A stretch of DNA of 64,000 bases from contig NZ_JAABOK010000003.1 of the NCBI RefSeq assembly GCF_009928525.1, positions 62,001-126,000 on the forward strand, read 5' to 3'. The translations under genes and the position numbers were made by a program. A model generated the notes under the pieces. That model was not told where the DNA came from, ran no database searches, and saw nothing but the letters and a program-made list of their open reading frames with translations. Positions 32,574 to 42,700 of the stretch are shown one piece after another; position 1 is the stretch's first letter, and each line of letters opens with the position of its first letter. The stretch is from Chitinophaga solisilvae (GTDB lineage: Bacteria; Bacteroidota; Bacteroidia; Chitinophagales; Chitinophagaceae).

Positions 32574-32603
32574 TACGCTACTTATGTCCTATGGGGTATA
32601 TAG
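32574..32603 (+). repeat. 30-bp direct repeat, copy 2
   Basis: 29 of 30 bases match copy 1. It ends 7 bp before the terminator of the DUF3472 gene. Confidence 0.8.
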
Positions 32604-32610
32604 ACATATA

Positions 32611-32646
32611 AAACAAAAAAATCCCCGGAAACATTTGTCCCGGGGA
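32611..32646 (-). terminator. Rho-independent terminator of the DUF3472 gene
   Basis: On the minus strand, stem TCCCCGG/CCGGGGA (32622-32628 with 32640-32646) followed by a T run (32611-32621). Confidence 0.8.
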
Positions 32647-32671
32647 AAGCATAAACAGCCTGCAGCTGGTA

Positions 32672-33931
32672 TCAGAATTTAGGAAGATTAATCTCCGGAT
32701 GCCTGCCGGTAGCAGGGCGTTCAAACATATCGCCGTAGGCAGCATTGGCAGGCTTGAATCCGCTGTTCCACAGGTAGAACCAGCCATTTTCAGCACCGCC
32801 GCCAAAATCAATGCGGTCTTTCGCCTTCGCGGTGGCATCATTGGTGAATTTCGCCTTTGTCAGCTCTATCCATTCGCCGGTATTGGTTTTAATCCAGTGA
32901 TTACCGAAATAGCCCTTTCTGCCCAGGTGGCCGTTTTCAAAGGAAAAATTTTCCAGGAATGAGTACAGGTGCCCCATATATTTACCGTCTTTCGGCGCCC
33001 GGAAGCTGGCGATCAGCTTCCACTCGTGGTGTTCAGGGACGTAGAAATAAGCAGTATACGTGGTAGTAGTGCCTTCGGGAACGCTGTGCATCAGGAACTG
33101 ATAGGTTTCGCCGGCTTTCCAGTTATACACCCAATGGCTGTGGCCTCCGGTACCCTCGCCGCCGAACCCGCTGGCATCAACACTATCGCCTTTGGCCAGC
33201 AGCACCACCTGGTCTTCATACTTTACAAGGCTGCGTTTATCAGGTTCGCTGCCTGCATCCCAGACGGAGAAAATGATTCTTCTTTCCGTCGGAGAGTTTA
33301 CCTGCATACCAAAATATCCGCGATGGAAGCCGCAGGACATAAAATAGGTACCCAGTTTATCTTCTCCTGCCGGCACTTTTATTTCCCCGTAAAACCATTC
33401 TGCATTTTTACCTTCCGGAACGGGATAGCCCAGATGTACGGAGGCAGCGCGGCGCCAGGGTTTGGGGTTGAATTGAATGTCCTTTGCGGCAACACCTTCC
33501 AGCGTTACTCCTTTTACATCAGCATAAACGCGTCCGGCTTTTTCAATACCCTTTAAGGTAACCACATAAAAGCCCGGCTTTTTGATCTGGGTTTGCAATA
33601 CAGTAAGCTGCGTGTAGTCGTTGCTGTTGGGAACCGCTATTACTTTTTCTGTACCGTTTAGGGCAACTGAAATTTTACTTCCGGCGTCAGACCGGGCTTC
33701 CAGCCCTACTTTCAGCTTACCCGGCGTAGCCACATGAAAATAAAAATTGACGGTGTTGCTGTTATTGGTCCAGTCCACTACCCCATTGCGGTAATTGATA
33801 TCCACCTCCTTTTCTTCCGGGTCAGCATAGGCCGTGAAACCGGGAAGCGATACCTGCGGAGCCTGTGCATACGTGCTGCCCGCTGCCAGGCACATAGCCA
33901 GCAGGGCCGTAAATAAAGTATTGTTTTTCAT
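32672..33931 (-). CDS. Secreted DUF5077/DUF3472 two-domain protein
   Basis: A 419-residue exported protein. The signal peptide ends near residue 23 (STYAQ). An N-terminal beta domain (about 28-150: GFTAYADPEEKEVDINYRNGVVDW, and GKLKVGLEARS) matches the DUF5077 pattern of small carbohydrate-binding-like modules. The C-terminal domain (about 155-410) matches DUF3472: SVHLGYPVP, WFYGEIKVP, YFMSCGFHRGYFGMQVNSPTERRIIFSVWD, GGHSHWVYNWKAGETY and FGGGAENGWFYLWNSGF. Such proteins are common in polysaccharide-degrading Bacteroidota and probably bind or process glycans; no catalytic residue is known to me. It is a single gene with its own terminator. Confidence 0.85.
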   Translation of the reverse strand: MKNNTLFTALLAMCLAAGSTYAQAPQVSLPGFTAYADPEEKEVDINYRNGVVDWTNNSNTVNFYFHVATPGKLKVGLEARSDAGSKISVALNGTEKVIAVPNSNDYTQLTVLQTQIKKPGFYVVTLKGIEKAGRVYADVKGVTLEGVAAKDIQFNPKPWRRAASVHLGYPVPEGKNAEWFYGEIKVPAGEDKLGTYFMSCGFHRGYFGMQVNSPTERRIIFSVWDAGSEPDKRSLVKYEDQVVLLAKGDSVDASGFGGEGTGGHSHWVYNWKAGETYQFLMHSVPEGTTTTYTAYFYVPEHHEWKLIASFRAPKDGKYMGHLYSFLENFSFENGHLGRKGYFGNHWIKTNTGEWIELTKAKFTNDATAKAKDRIDFGGGAENGWFYLWNSGFKPANAAYGDMFERPATGRHPEINLPKF

Positions 33932-34143
33932 TGTTCAGGAATTAATAGCAGCAAATAAAGCAGCATCGGAGGCCAAATGCAATTTCATCTTCAAAAAATT
34001 ACAATGGAATGAGATAGCATACAGCCGATGAATATATCAACGCAGTGAGGTAATAATTATACATACCCGGCAGTAACAGCTACTGCCAGTGACCTGTTCC
34101 GGCAAAGGAATTGTTTTTGTGAGAATACTTTAGGAAAACACCC

Positions 34144-34175
34144 GCTGCTGCTGTGTTTGCGAACACAGCAGCAGC
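34144..34175 (+). promoter_or_regulatory. 14-bp hairpin upstream of the PfpI-type gene
   Basis: GCTGCTGCTGTGTT (34144-34157) pairs perfectly with 34162-34175 around loop TGCG, followed by A/T-rich sequence, 35 bp before ATG 34211. It could be a leader structure, attenuator or terminator-like element. Confidence 0.45.
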
Positions 34176-34210
34176 ATAAAAAATTTTTAACCAAACAAAA
34201 CAATCATTTT

Positions 34211-34795
34211 ATGGGAACTCAATTGCAAAACAAAAAGGTGGCTATCCTGGTGGCCAACGGATTTGAAGAAATAGAACTGACACAACCACTGGAGGCATTG
34301 AAAAATGCCGGAGCACAGGCCTACATCATATCGCCTGAGAAGGATAAGGTAAGAGCATGGTCTGAGAAAGACTGGGGAAAAGATTATCCGGTAGATAAAA
34401 CCCTGACGGCTGCGGAGGCGCAAAACTACGATGCGCTGGTATTGCCGGGCGGTGTGCTCAATCCGGATCAGCTGCGAATTATTCCTGAAGCGGTAGCATT
34501 CGTCAGCCATTTTATTGAAGCTGGTAAACCCGTGGCAGCCATCTGCCATGGTCCCTGGACATTGATTGAAACAGGGGAACTGAAGGGCAGAAAAATGACC
34601 TCTTATCCTTCCCTGAAAACAGACCTGGAAAATGCCGGTGCGGAATGGTCCGACGAACAGGTGGTAACAGATAACGGACTCGTTACCAGCCGTACTCCCA
34701 GCGACCTGCCGGCTTTCTGTAAAAAGATGATAGAAGAAATTGCCGAAGGCGAACACACGGTGAATGAGAAGGGCGGCTTCTATGGACTCGGCTGA
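34211..34795 (+). CDS. DJ-1/PfpI-family protein (YhbO-like)
   Basis: A 194-residue class I glutamine-amidotransferase-like protein. From ATG 34211: GFEEIELTQPLEAL at 17-30 with the conserved Glu, and the nucleophile elbow AAICHGPW with Cys112-His113. C-terminal SRTPSDLPAFCKKM is typical of PfpI/YhbO proteins, which have been linked to protease, glyoxalase or deglycase activity in stress protection. The frame opens 18 codons earlier (34157), but that part overlaps the leader hairpin and is unlikely to be translated. A methylglyoxal synthase gene occurs 22 kb away, a loose link to glyoxal chemistry. Confidence 0.9.
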   Translation: MGTQLQNKKVAILVANGFEEIELTQPLEALKNAGAQAYIISPEKDKVRAWSEKDWGKDYPVDKTLTAAEAQNYDALVLPGGVLNPDQLRIIPEAVAFVSHFIEAGKPVAAICHGPWTLIETGELKGRKMTSYPSLKTDLENAGAEWSDEQVVTDNGLVTSRTPSDLPAFCKKMIEEIAEGEHTVNEKGGFYGLG

Positions 34796-34804
34796 GAATT
34801 TAGA

Positions 34805-34903
34805 GATTTTGTAATTTCTTGATTTTGTAATTTAAAAATGCAGCGAAGAAGATGGTGCTTTTCGCTGCATTTTTAAATTACAAAATCAAGAAATTACAAA
34901 ATC
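34805..34903. repeat. Large inverted repeat element 1 (43-bp arms)
   Basis: 34805-34847 is the exact complement of 34861-34903; the loop is 13 nt. The arm contains two copies of GATTTTGTAATTT and ends at the loop with AAATGCAGCGAA. It fills the gap between the convergent PfpI-type gene and the rlpA-like gene. Confidence 0.95.
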
Positions 34904-34911
34904 CCTACATC

Positions 34912-35286
34912 TTATTTTGGTTTTTTATACCTGATTTCCACATTGGCTACGCCGGTGTTAATCATTCCCAGCCGGGATGCGGCTTTGCGGGAGAGGTCGA
35001 TGATGCGGCCGCCGGCAAACGGGCCGCGGTCGTTGATACGCACTTTTACGCTTTTGCCATTAGATATATTGGTTACCCTTACTTTGGTACCAAAGGGCAG
35101 GGAACGATGTGCCGCAGTCAGTTTACGCTGACGGAAAATCTCCCCGTTAGCAGTTTTTCTTCCGTTGAAAGTATCTGCATAGTAAGACGCCTTACCTGTT
35201 TGCGTCACCTTAGGACTGCAGGCAGAAAAGCCTGTCAGGAATGCTATCGGGAGCGCCAGGCGCCGGAAGGACGGGGAGAACATCAT
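34912..35286 (-). CDS. RlpA-family lipoprotein (double-psi beta-barrel)
   Basis: A short 124-residue outer-membrane lipoprotein with lipobox FSAC (Cys23). A DPBB domain fills the rest: [42 protein letters not shown], then [24 protein letters not shown]. RlpA proteins cleave or bind peptide-free (denuded) glycan strands at the septum; the catalytic Asp of the family fits the NDRGPF motif, and His is present in AAHRSLPFG. It lacks the SPOR domain of longer RlpA proteins. It is flanked by element 1 and by the divergent pyruvate oxidase gene. Confidence 0.88.
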   Translation of the reverse strand: MMFSPSFRRLALPIAFLTGFSACSPKVTQTGKASYYADTFNGRKTANGEIFRQRKLTAAHRSLPFGTKVRVTNISNGKSVKVRINDRGPFAGGRIIDLSRKAASRLGMINTGVANVEIRYKKPK

Positions 35287-35411
35287 AGTGGCCGCAGTTT
35301 AGACATAAATGTAAAAATATTTACTGATGGTTTTTCATGCAAACATCTTCCTGAACAATGTATAGCGGGAGGTGTTTTTATTATTCATTCATCTGCATAA
35401 AAATAAAAAAT

Positions 35412-37142
35412 ATGGGAAAAACTGTTGCAGAACAAACAGTAGAAATGCTGGTGCAGGCAGGCATTAAAAGGATTTATGCCGTTACCGGCGACAGTCTGAA
35501 TCATGTGAATGATGCCGTGCGCCGTGATGGCCGTATTCAATGGATCCATGTGCGCCACGAAGAAGTTGCCGCCTATGCAGCAGGTGCGGAAGCACAGCTG
35601 AACGGACTGGCCTGTTGTGCCGGCAGCAGCGGCCCGGGACATGTGCACCTGATAAACGGATTGTATGACGCTCATCGTTCAGGCGCTCCCGTAATAGCTA
35701 TTGCATCCACCTGTGCTACAGAGGAATTTGGCAGCGGCTATTTCCAGGAAACCAATACCATCAAACTGTTTGACGACTGCAGCTGCTATAATCAGGTAGC
35801 AGCCACCCCTGCGCAGGCGCCCAGGATGTTGCAGGCCGCTTTGCAACATGCGGTGCATAAAAAAGGGGTGGCTGTGCTTGGGCTGCCGGGAGATGTAGCC
35901 GCCGCAGATGCAGCTGATACTACCACCTCCCTCAGGTTGTATCACCCGCAGCCGGTCATCCGGCCATCTGAGGAAGAGTTGCAGCAGCTGGCCGTCCTGT
36001 TGAATGATGCCGGTAAAGTAGTCATCTACTGTGGTATCGGGGCCAGTGAAGCGCACGATGAAGTGGTGACGCTGGCTGCCAGGCTGCAGGCGCCGGTAGC
36101 GTACTCCTTCCGCGCCAAAATGGGCATACAGCATCACAATCCCAATGAAGTAGGTATGACCGGCCTGCTGGGGTTGGCATCTGCCTACAAAAGTATGCAT
36201 GAAGCAGACCTGTTACTGTTGCTGGGCACCGATTTTCCCTACACTCCCTTTATGCCGGAAAAAACGAAGATTGTTCAGATAGATATTCAACCGGAAAGAC
36301 TCGGACGCAGAGCCAACCTGGAAATGGGCCTCTGTGGCGATATTCAGCCAAGTATAAAAGCCTTGCTACCACTGGTGCAACAGAAAGAGGATAATAGTTT
36401 TCTGAAAGCCATGCTGGAATTTTATAAAGAAGTGCAGCAACGATTACAGGTATACGTAGAAGATAAAGGTAAGGAAGACGCAATCAGCCCGGAGTATGTG
36501 GCGGATGTCATAGATAAGCTGGCAGCAACGGATGCGATCTTTTCTGTAGATACCGGAATGACCAATGTATGGACAGCCCGCTACCTCCATGCCACCGGAA
36601 AACGTGTACTGCTGGGGTCTTTCAATCACGGCTCCATGGCTAATGCCATGCCGCAGGCGATTGGCGCTGCGCTGGCGCAGCCCGGCCGGGAAGTTTATGC
36701 CCTTTGCGGCGATGGCGGCCTGACAATGCTGCTGGGCGATCTGATGACGATTGTACAGTATAAACTGCCCGTCAAGGTAATTGTTTTTAATAACCGCGCA
36801 CTGGGTATGGTAAAGCTGGAGATGGAAGTGGCAGGGCTCCCCGACTGGCAGACAGATATGCTCAATCCTGATTTCGCGGCGGTGGCGGTAGCTATGGGAT
36901 TTACTGCCTACACCATCCGCAACCCGGATGAAACCGAAGCAATCATGACAAAGGTGCGGGATGCCCAAGGCCCGGTACTGGTCAACATTTTCACAAACCC
37001 CAGCTCCCTGGCCATGCCGCCAAAAGTAGAATTCAGCCAGGTGAAAGGATTTGCTCTATGGATGGGTAAACTCATTCTCGGAGGCCGCTACGATGAAGTA
37101 TTTGACGCAGTGAAATCCAACTACAAACACATACTCGGATAA
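35412..37142 (+). CDS. poxB: Pyruvate oxidase/dehydrogenase (quinone), thiamine-diphosphate-dependent
   Basis: Oxidises pyruvate to acetate and CO2, in E. coli passing electrons to ubiquinone at the membrane. From ATG 35412 the 576 residues match PoxB closely: AVTGDSLNHVNDAV, the cofactor-activating Glu in VRHEEVAAYAAGAEAQL (about residue 50), CAGSSGPGHVHLINGLYDAHRSGAPVIAIA, GSGYFQET, and the ThDP motif CGDGGLTMLLGDL...VFNN. The usual length is about 572. Whether the quinone-linked or the O2-using type applies cannot be read from sequence. The frame extends 18 codons upstream without conserved content. Element 2 follows its stop codon. Confidence 0.88.
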   Translation: MGKTVAEQTVEMLVQAGIKRIYAVTGDSLNHVNDAVRRDGRIQWIHVRHEEVAAYAAGAEAQLNGLACCAGSSGPGHVHLINGLYDAHRSGAPVIAIASTCATEEFGSGYFQETNTIKLFDDCSCYNQVAATPAQAPRMLQAALQHAVHKKGVAVLGLPGDVAAADAADTTTSLRLYHPQPVIRPSEEELQQLAVLLNDAGKVVIYCGIGASEAHDEVVTLAARLQAPVAYSFRAKMGIQHHNPNEVGMTGLLGLASAYKSMHEADLLLLLGTDFPYTPFMPEKTKIVQIDIQPERLGRRANLEMGLCGDIQPSIKALLPLVQQKEDNSFLKAMLEFYKEVQQRLQVYVEDKGKEDAISPEYVADVIDKLAATDAIFSVDTGMTNVWTARYLHATGKRVLLGSFNHGSMANAMPQAIGAALAQPGREVYALCGDGGLTMLLGDLMTIVQYKLPVKVIVFNNRALGMVKLEMEVAGLPDWQTDMLNPDFAAVAVAMGFTAYTIRNPDETEAIMTKVRDAQGPVLVNIFTNPSSLAMPPKVEFSQVKGFALWMGKLILGGRYDEVFDAVKSNYKHILG

Positions 37143-37153
37143 TTTCTATTTTA

Positions 37154-37260
37154 TTATTTAATTATTTGAGATTTGGTCATTTGAAATGCAGCGAAGATCT
37201 TAGCATATCGCTTATATCTTCGCTGCATTTCAAATGACCAAATCTCAAATAATTAAATAA
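37154..37260. repeat. Large inverted repeat element 2 (45-bp arms)
   Basis: 37154-37198 is the exact complement of 37216-37260 (outside this, one extra base then four more pairs). The arm contains ATTATTTGAGATTTGG and ends at the loop with AAATGCAGCGAAGAT. It fills the gap between the convergent poxB and tamL genes. Confidence 0.95.
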
Positions 37261-37268
37261 ATAAAATA

Positions 37269-39719
37269 TTAGAAGGGGTAGCCGATAGCAATATTCAGAA
37301 TAAGGTTTTTCTTGCGCCAGTCGGGATCTCCGAAGTTAATTTTATTGATGACCCATCTTTCGCCCGGAGCGAGGTAGGGAATACGCAAGGGAGTAGCCAC
37401 ATCAAAGCGGACTACCACAATAGAGGCATCTATACGTAAGCCGATACCTGCGCCCACAGCTATTTCCTGGTAGAAGGTATTGAATTTAAACTGGCTGCCG
37501 GGTTTCTCCTTAATCTCTTTCTGCAGCCAGATATTACCGGCATCCACAAAGGCAGCAAAATTGAATACGCTGGCCAGGTGTATACGTACTTCAGAGTTGA
37601 ATTCCAGTTTAATATCGCCGGCTTCGTTGGCCAGTAACGCGGTGGTATCGGACTTCGGGTTATGATACGAACCGGGGCCCAGTGTTCTGGCCCTGAAAGC
37701 CCTGATACTGCTGCTACCGCCCGTGAAAAACTGCTTCACAAAAGGCAGCGTGGAAGAATTGCCATACGGTAAACCATAACCCAGGTACAGGCGGTTGATC
37801 CATTGCTTCCCTTTCCCTAAAGTCCAGTAGTGGCGGCCTTCCAGGCTTAAACGCTCGTATTGCGCAAATGGATTATTGAGGATGTTTTTTGTAGAGTCGC
37901 CTTTCTTAATCAGCAATCCGGCAAGGTTTCCGGAAACATCCACATTGCCGCTCAGGTAAAAGCTATGAATGCGGTTGGCTGCCTGATTGTTGAATGTAAT
38001 AGTATAGTTGCTTCCCAGGATGAATTGCTTTTCTATGGCCGCGCGCTGGCTGGGATCATTTTTCAGAATACTGTCGTAGGCATCCGTTGTTTTGGTTGGC
38101 AGTACATACGTTACAGCAATAGGCGCCAGGGCATGGTTTACATATGCGTTCTTCTGCCACAGGTACTGCAGCTGCAGCGTGTAGGCATTCAGGTTATACA
38201 TGGCCTGCCGGCTGTACAACTCGTAAGATGCGCTCATCCTGGTACGCGGTACATATGAAGAGCGGATGTTGATACCTTTAATAGGCGTCAGGAAACGGGG
38301 AACAGTAACAGCTACTTCCGCGCCCAGGGAATAGGAATTGGTACCGCCGGCACTTTTATTACCGGTTTGCCATTCCATACCGCCTTTAAGGCCTATTTCC
38401 AGCAAGGTGGCAGAATGCAGCCAGTTACGGTTTTTAGCGGTAAGCCGGACTTCCGATCCTATGAAACCGTTGGACTTGGACGTGCCGCGTAATTCCGCCT
38501 GCAGCGAACGGCGTTTATAGGGGGTAAGATAGAATTTAGCATCGAGCCAGCCGCTGTCCAGCGATATTTTGTTATTTACCATGGCGCTGTAAGTACGCGC
38601 CAGCATGGTATCGCGGCGATAGGTACTGTCCTGCGCCCTGCCGAGGCGAACTACGGATGTATCCCGGTAAGCAGGAGCATTGGCCGACCCGCCAACGATG
38701 TTATGTCTGGATGTGTCACGAATAGGCCGGAATGAACCCTTTACAAACTTGAATACGCCTAAATTAATCAGTCGCTGCAGTGTAATATTATGAGAGCTGA
38801 GGCGATAAAGACTATCCGGCTTCAGGAACACGGAACGCTCAAAAACGATAGGCTTGAAACGCCTGGCAGAATCTACAATATACATACCCTTGTAATGCAC
38901 CGGGGTGCCCATGGTAGAGAGAGAATCATTCTCCAGGGAATAGTCCGGGAACAGGGAGATGTCATGCATTCTGTACGGGCGCAATGCCAGCATCGGGGTG
39001 TTATCTTTTATCTTCACAAACAGATCAACGGTACCCTGGTTGGTGCTGTCTACCTGTACGAGCAGATAGTCCGGTGTGAAGTAGTAATATCCCTGTTCTT
39101 TCAGCTGCGCGTGTATACGTTCCCGTTCGGCCTTTACAGAATCCAGCGAATACGGTTTGCCAACAATGAGCGAGCTTTCCCCGTAGGTGCCTGTTACTGT
39201 TTTGCCGATAGCGCTGCTGTCTGTCAGATAGGTAACGCTTTTGATAGTATAACGATGATTAGGTGTAGCATCATAGGCGATAGCCGCTTTTTTCTTCCCG
39301 GAATTTTTTACGGAAGAAGTAACGCCAGCCTGGAAATAGCCATTATCTACCAGGTATTCTTTCAGTACGGTGCCGGTATAATCCGGTTTGGCCTGGCTCA
39401 GTAATACGGGTGCTTCTCCCCACTTTCTGCGTAACAGGTAGTTCAGTCCTTTGCCTTTGGGTTCATTGCCCAGGTTGTACAACCATAACTTAATGGGCAT
39501 GCCCAGAAATTTCCGGTTGGGGGTAGGACGGATTCTTTTCTTCAGTCCTTCCGTGAGTGTGCTGTAATCCTTCGGTTTTTTACCGGTCCACTTTACGGAG
39601 CTGCCGGTATAGAGGCGGTCTCCTTCAGGCACCGACCGGGTGGTGCTGCAGGAGCTGATGCCCAGGAAGCCCAGGCATAAAATGATACAACAGATTATAT
39701 GGCTATTTCTCGTCTGCAT
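37269..39719 (-). CDS. tamL: TamL-type outer-membrane BamA/TamA-family lipoprotein
   Basis: An outer-membrane insertase-like protein that works with TamB in envelope assembly. From ATG 39719 (816 residues) it begins with a lipoprotein signal peptide and lipobox ISSC (Cys24), then POTRA-like modules (VTYLTDSSAIGKTV, PYSLDSVKAERERIHAQLKEQGYYYF) and a C-terminal 16-stranded barrel. The latter carries the GGSSSIRAFRARTLGPGSY motif (the lid-loop GGxxSxRGF family signature) and ends in a terminal aromatic (IAIGYPF). The lipid anchor distinguishes TamL of Bacteroidota from TamA. Its start overlaps the end of tamB by 17 bp. The frame upstream to 39806 lies within tamB and is not used. Confidence 0.88.
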   Translation of the reverse strand: MQTRNSHIICCIILCLGFLGISSCSTTRSVPEGDRLYTGSSVKWTGKKPKDYSTLTEGLKKRIRPTPNRKFLGMPIKLWLYNLGNEPKGKGLNYLLRRKWGEAPVLLSQAKPDYTGTVLKEYLVDNGYFQAGVTSSVKNSGKKKAAIAYDATPNHRYTIKSVTYLTDSSAIGKTVTGTYGESSLIVGKPYSLDSVKAERERIHAQLKEQGYYYFTPDYLLVQVDSTNQGTVDLFVKIKDNTPMLALRPYRMHDISLFPDYSLENDSLSTMGTPVHYKGMYIVDSARRFKPIVFERSVFLKPDSLYRLSSHNITLQRLINLGVFKFVKGSFRPIRDTSRHNIVGGSANAPAYRDTSVVRLGRAQDSTYRRDTMLARTYSAMVNNKISLDSGWLDAKFYLTPYKRRSLQAELRGTSKSNGFIGSEVRLTAKNRNWLHSATLLEIGLKGGMEWQTGNKSAGGTNSYSLGAEVAVTVPRFLTPIKGINIRSSYVPRTRMSASYELYSRQAMYNLNAYTLQLQYLWQKNAYVNHALAPIAVTYVLPTKTTDAYDSILKNDPSQRAAIEKQFILGSNYTITFNNQAANRIHSFYLSGNVDVSGNLAGLLIKKGDSTKNILNNPFAQYERLSLEGRHYWTLGKGKQWINRLYLGYGLPYGNSSTLPFVKQFFTGGSSSIRAFRARTLGPGSYHNPKSDTTALLANEAGDIKLEFNSEVRIHLASVFNFAAFVDAGNIWLQKEIKEKPGSQFKFNTFYQEIAVGAGIGLRIDASIVVVRFDVATPLRIPYLAPGERWVINKINFGDPDWRKKNLILNIAIGYPF

Positions 39720-42700
39720 GCTCGTTGTCGGTCTTGTTTTGGGAGCGTTTCTTTTTAGCTGGTTTATCGCTTTTGGATCGCTGCAGGATTTCCCTGAAAT
39801 CATCATAATCCATCACCAGCATAAATGCTACGCCGGTTTCTACAAACTGGCCCTGGATAACGGTCTGATTCTCGTTATGCTGGTAAACGCGGATGCGGTA
39901 GCGTCCATCGCGGCTCAGTTTATATTCTATGGAGATGTCACCGATCAGTGAGCTGGCATTTTGCTGATTACCGGATAACACAATATTGGAACCAACGGAA
40001 ACGGTTAAACGATCATTGAACAGATTTTTAGAGGCGCCGATGTTCAGGTCTGTTCTTTCCTGGGCAGTTCCGGAAGAATAGTCTTCCTTGCTCTGCAGGT
40101 CAAAATTAAGATCCACCCCTTTGATGAGGTTACCGGCGAGGTTGTTCAGCTGTTGGGATAATATTTTACTTACGCTGTTGCGCGCTGCCTGTCCTACCCC
40201 ACCGCCGGTATTATCCAATGTGCTCATCGGATCATCGGGGATAAAGGTATTCAGCACCAGCAGTCCCATTACCTGTTTATTCAGTTCGGAAGGCACCTGG
40301 TTAATCTGCTTGATGCGGTTATAAGGCGCTCCGCTGAAGGCGTTGCGTTCCTTCTCCGGCATATCCAGCCGGAAGGTAATTTCCGGCTTCAGCAGGCTGC
40401 CCTTGATCATGAGGTATACATCAAAAGGAATGCGTTGTTTGTAGGTATTTCTTTCCTGTGTAGATTTACTGGCTATCTGATCCTGTATGAGATCTGCCAC
40501 CGGCGCGTTGACGGTGTATTTGGCGGTTATATCAAGATCCGCGCTCATGGCGTCGCCGTTGAAAGAGATGAAACTGCCTTTCTGAATATCGAAAGACCGT
40601 TTGATGAGCTGGTTCAATGACATCTCATATTTACCTTCCGAAATTTCGTAGCGGCCGGTTAAACTGAGTTTGCTGCTGGGATCCAGTGTAGCGTTGATAT
40701 TGGCGGTTCCTTTGGCCTGTACATAATCACCGTTTTGTTTATCGATGATAATCTTCAGTATTGATTCCGGCGTTATTTCCATGTTACCGGAGAAGAACAT
40801 ACCTTTCAGTCGTGGGTTACTGTAGCGGAGGCTGTCCAGCTTTGCTTTGAGTGTGGTATCTACCGGTCTGGATTTGTCAATGAATTCCACTACGCCTTCC
40901 CTGTCTGCCAGTCCTGGTTCTTCCTGCGGGAGCATAACGGTTACGCTGGACTTATCCCGCAGTTTAACAGATGCGTCTATTCTTGGCAGGTCCATGGTAC
41001 CGCGGAGTTTCACTTTACTGTCGATGAAAGCAGGTCCATAGATCCACTGATCCTGGTTTTGCTGTTTTCCCAGCGCCATGAAATTATCGGCGGTAATATC
41101 CAGGTTGAAGGAGTATTTTTTGAAATCGGTGGTATTGATACGGCCGTTAACCATCAGGTCATTATTCAGACTGTCGGCGATGGTAAAGTTCCTGAACAGT
41201 ATACCGTTTTCATCTATCTGGATGGTTTCATCCGGCAGGTGCATGGTGCTACCGATGAAAGTAATCATGCCGCCGGCATTTTTGAAGTTAAGGCTGCCCA
41301 GTACCTTAGGATCGCTGAGCGTACCGGAAATATCCATACGGCCGTTGGCGTTGCCGTACATTCTGGCTACCTGACCCATGGTGAAAGGCTCCAGGGTAGC
41401 CATATTCAGCTTGCTGATATTTACCTGCGCACTAATAGTGCTATCATAGGTTCCTTCAATGCTTACGTCATTATCATTACCTACCAGGCCGGCGCTGAGT
41501 TTGTATTGCCCCGGCTGTTCATTATCCACAGCGGCGTTGAGTGTGCCCATGCGGGTGTTTTTTACAGAGAGGCTGTCTACTTTCAGCAGGGCATGTACCA
41601 TCGGTGTTTTGGCCCAGTTGCGCACTACCGCGTTGGCATTTAATACGCCGTTGGCCAGCAGTGTGTCCGTAGCCAGCAGGCCTGTGATAGTGGAAATATT
41701 GAAATCCGTGATTGTAACAGCCAACGCCGGCGTGGTGCTGGAATCGGCCTGGGTGCTGACTTGTATGGATTGTTTGCCCTGGGACAGTTTGATATTTGCG
41801 GTATCCGGGTTGCCATTTTTCAGCCGCAGGATATTATTTTCTCCTACTGTCCACATTTCCCGGTTCAGCATCAGGTCTGGTTTCAGGGAGAGCTGCATCA
41901 TATTATCCGGCAGGAAGGTGAAAAGGCCGCCCAGTTTATATTTAGGCTTATTCCTGACATCATCCAGCAGCAGATCGAAATTCACCGCGCCGGTGTTGGC
42001 GTGTGCCGTAAGGAAAGTATGAAACAGCGGGAACGTAGGATGATGCATCCTGGTGAGCGATATATCTGTTTGCAGGGATGTATCGAGGATGTGTGCAGAC
42101 AGGGTAAGACTGTCTACCTGCAGGGAGTCGTAGTTGACTTTAGGCAGACTCGCGTCTACTATCAGCAAACTGCTGTCGCTGTTGAGGCGGCCGGTCATGG
42201 TGAGCGGCACTTCCATGCGAAGGGCCGGTAGTAATGGCTGCAGGCTTTGCGGCCATTGCAGGGAAGCCATCCACTGGAGGTACTGCCCTTGCGGAATGGT
42301 TACAATACGGCCGGAATCTGCCGGGAGCAATGGTTTCATCAGTATGTGGCTGAAAGCATTGCCTACTTTGGTATAATCAATATGTCCGTTTGCATGGATG
42401 ACTCCGAACGGGCTTTTAAGCGCCAGGTATTGCTGGTCGGTGTATTGGGCTGTCAGTGAGATACTGTCCAGCGGGAACACCTGTCCTTTGGTATCAATTT
42501 CCCAGTTGGAGAGGAAGGCGCTGCCGTCCAGACGTGTAGGCTCCAGGCTGCTGAAGTCTGCCGTGAGATTGCCTTTCAGCGTAAGCGGCTCAGTATACCA
42601 GTGCGTAGTGTAGAGATCAGCCCTGGCTATTTCCATATTTACCTTCAGATCCTGAATAGTAGTATCTATCAGCCTGCCGGCAATATCGAAAGTGGTATTA

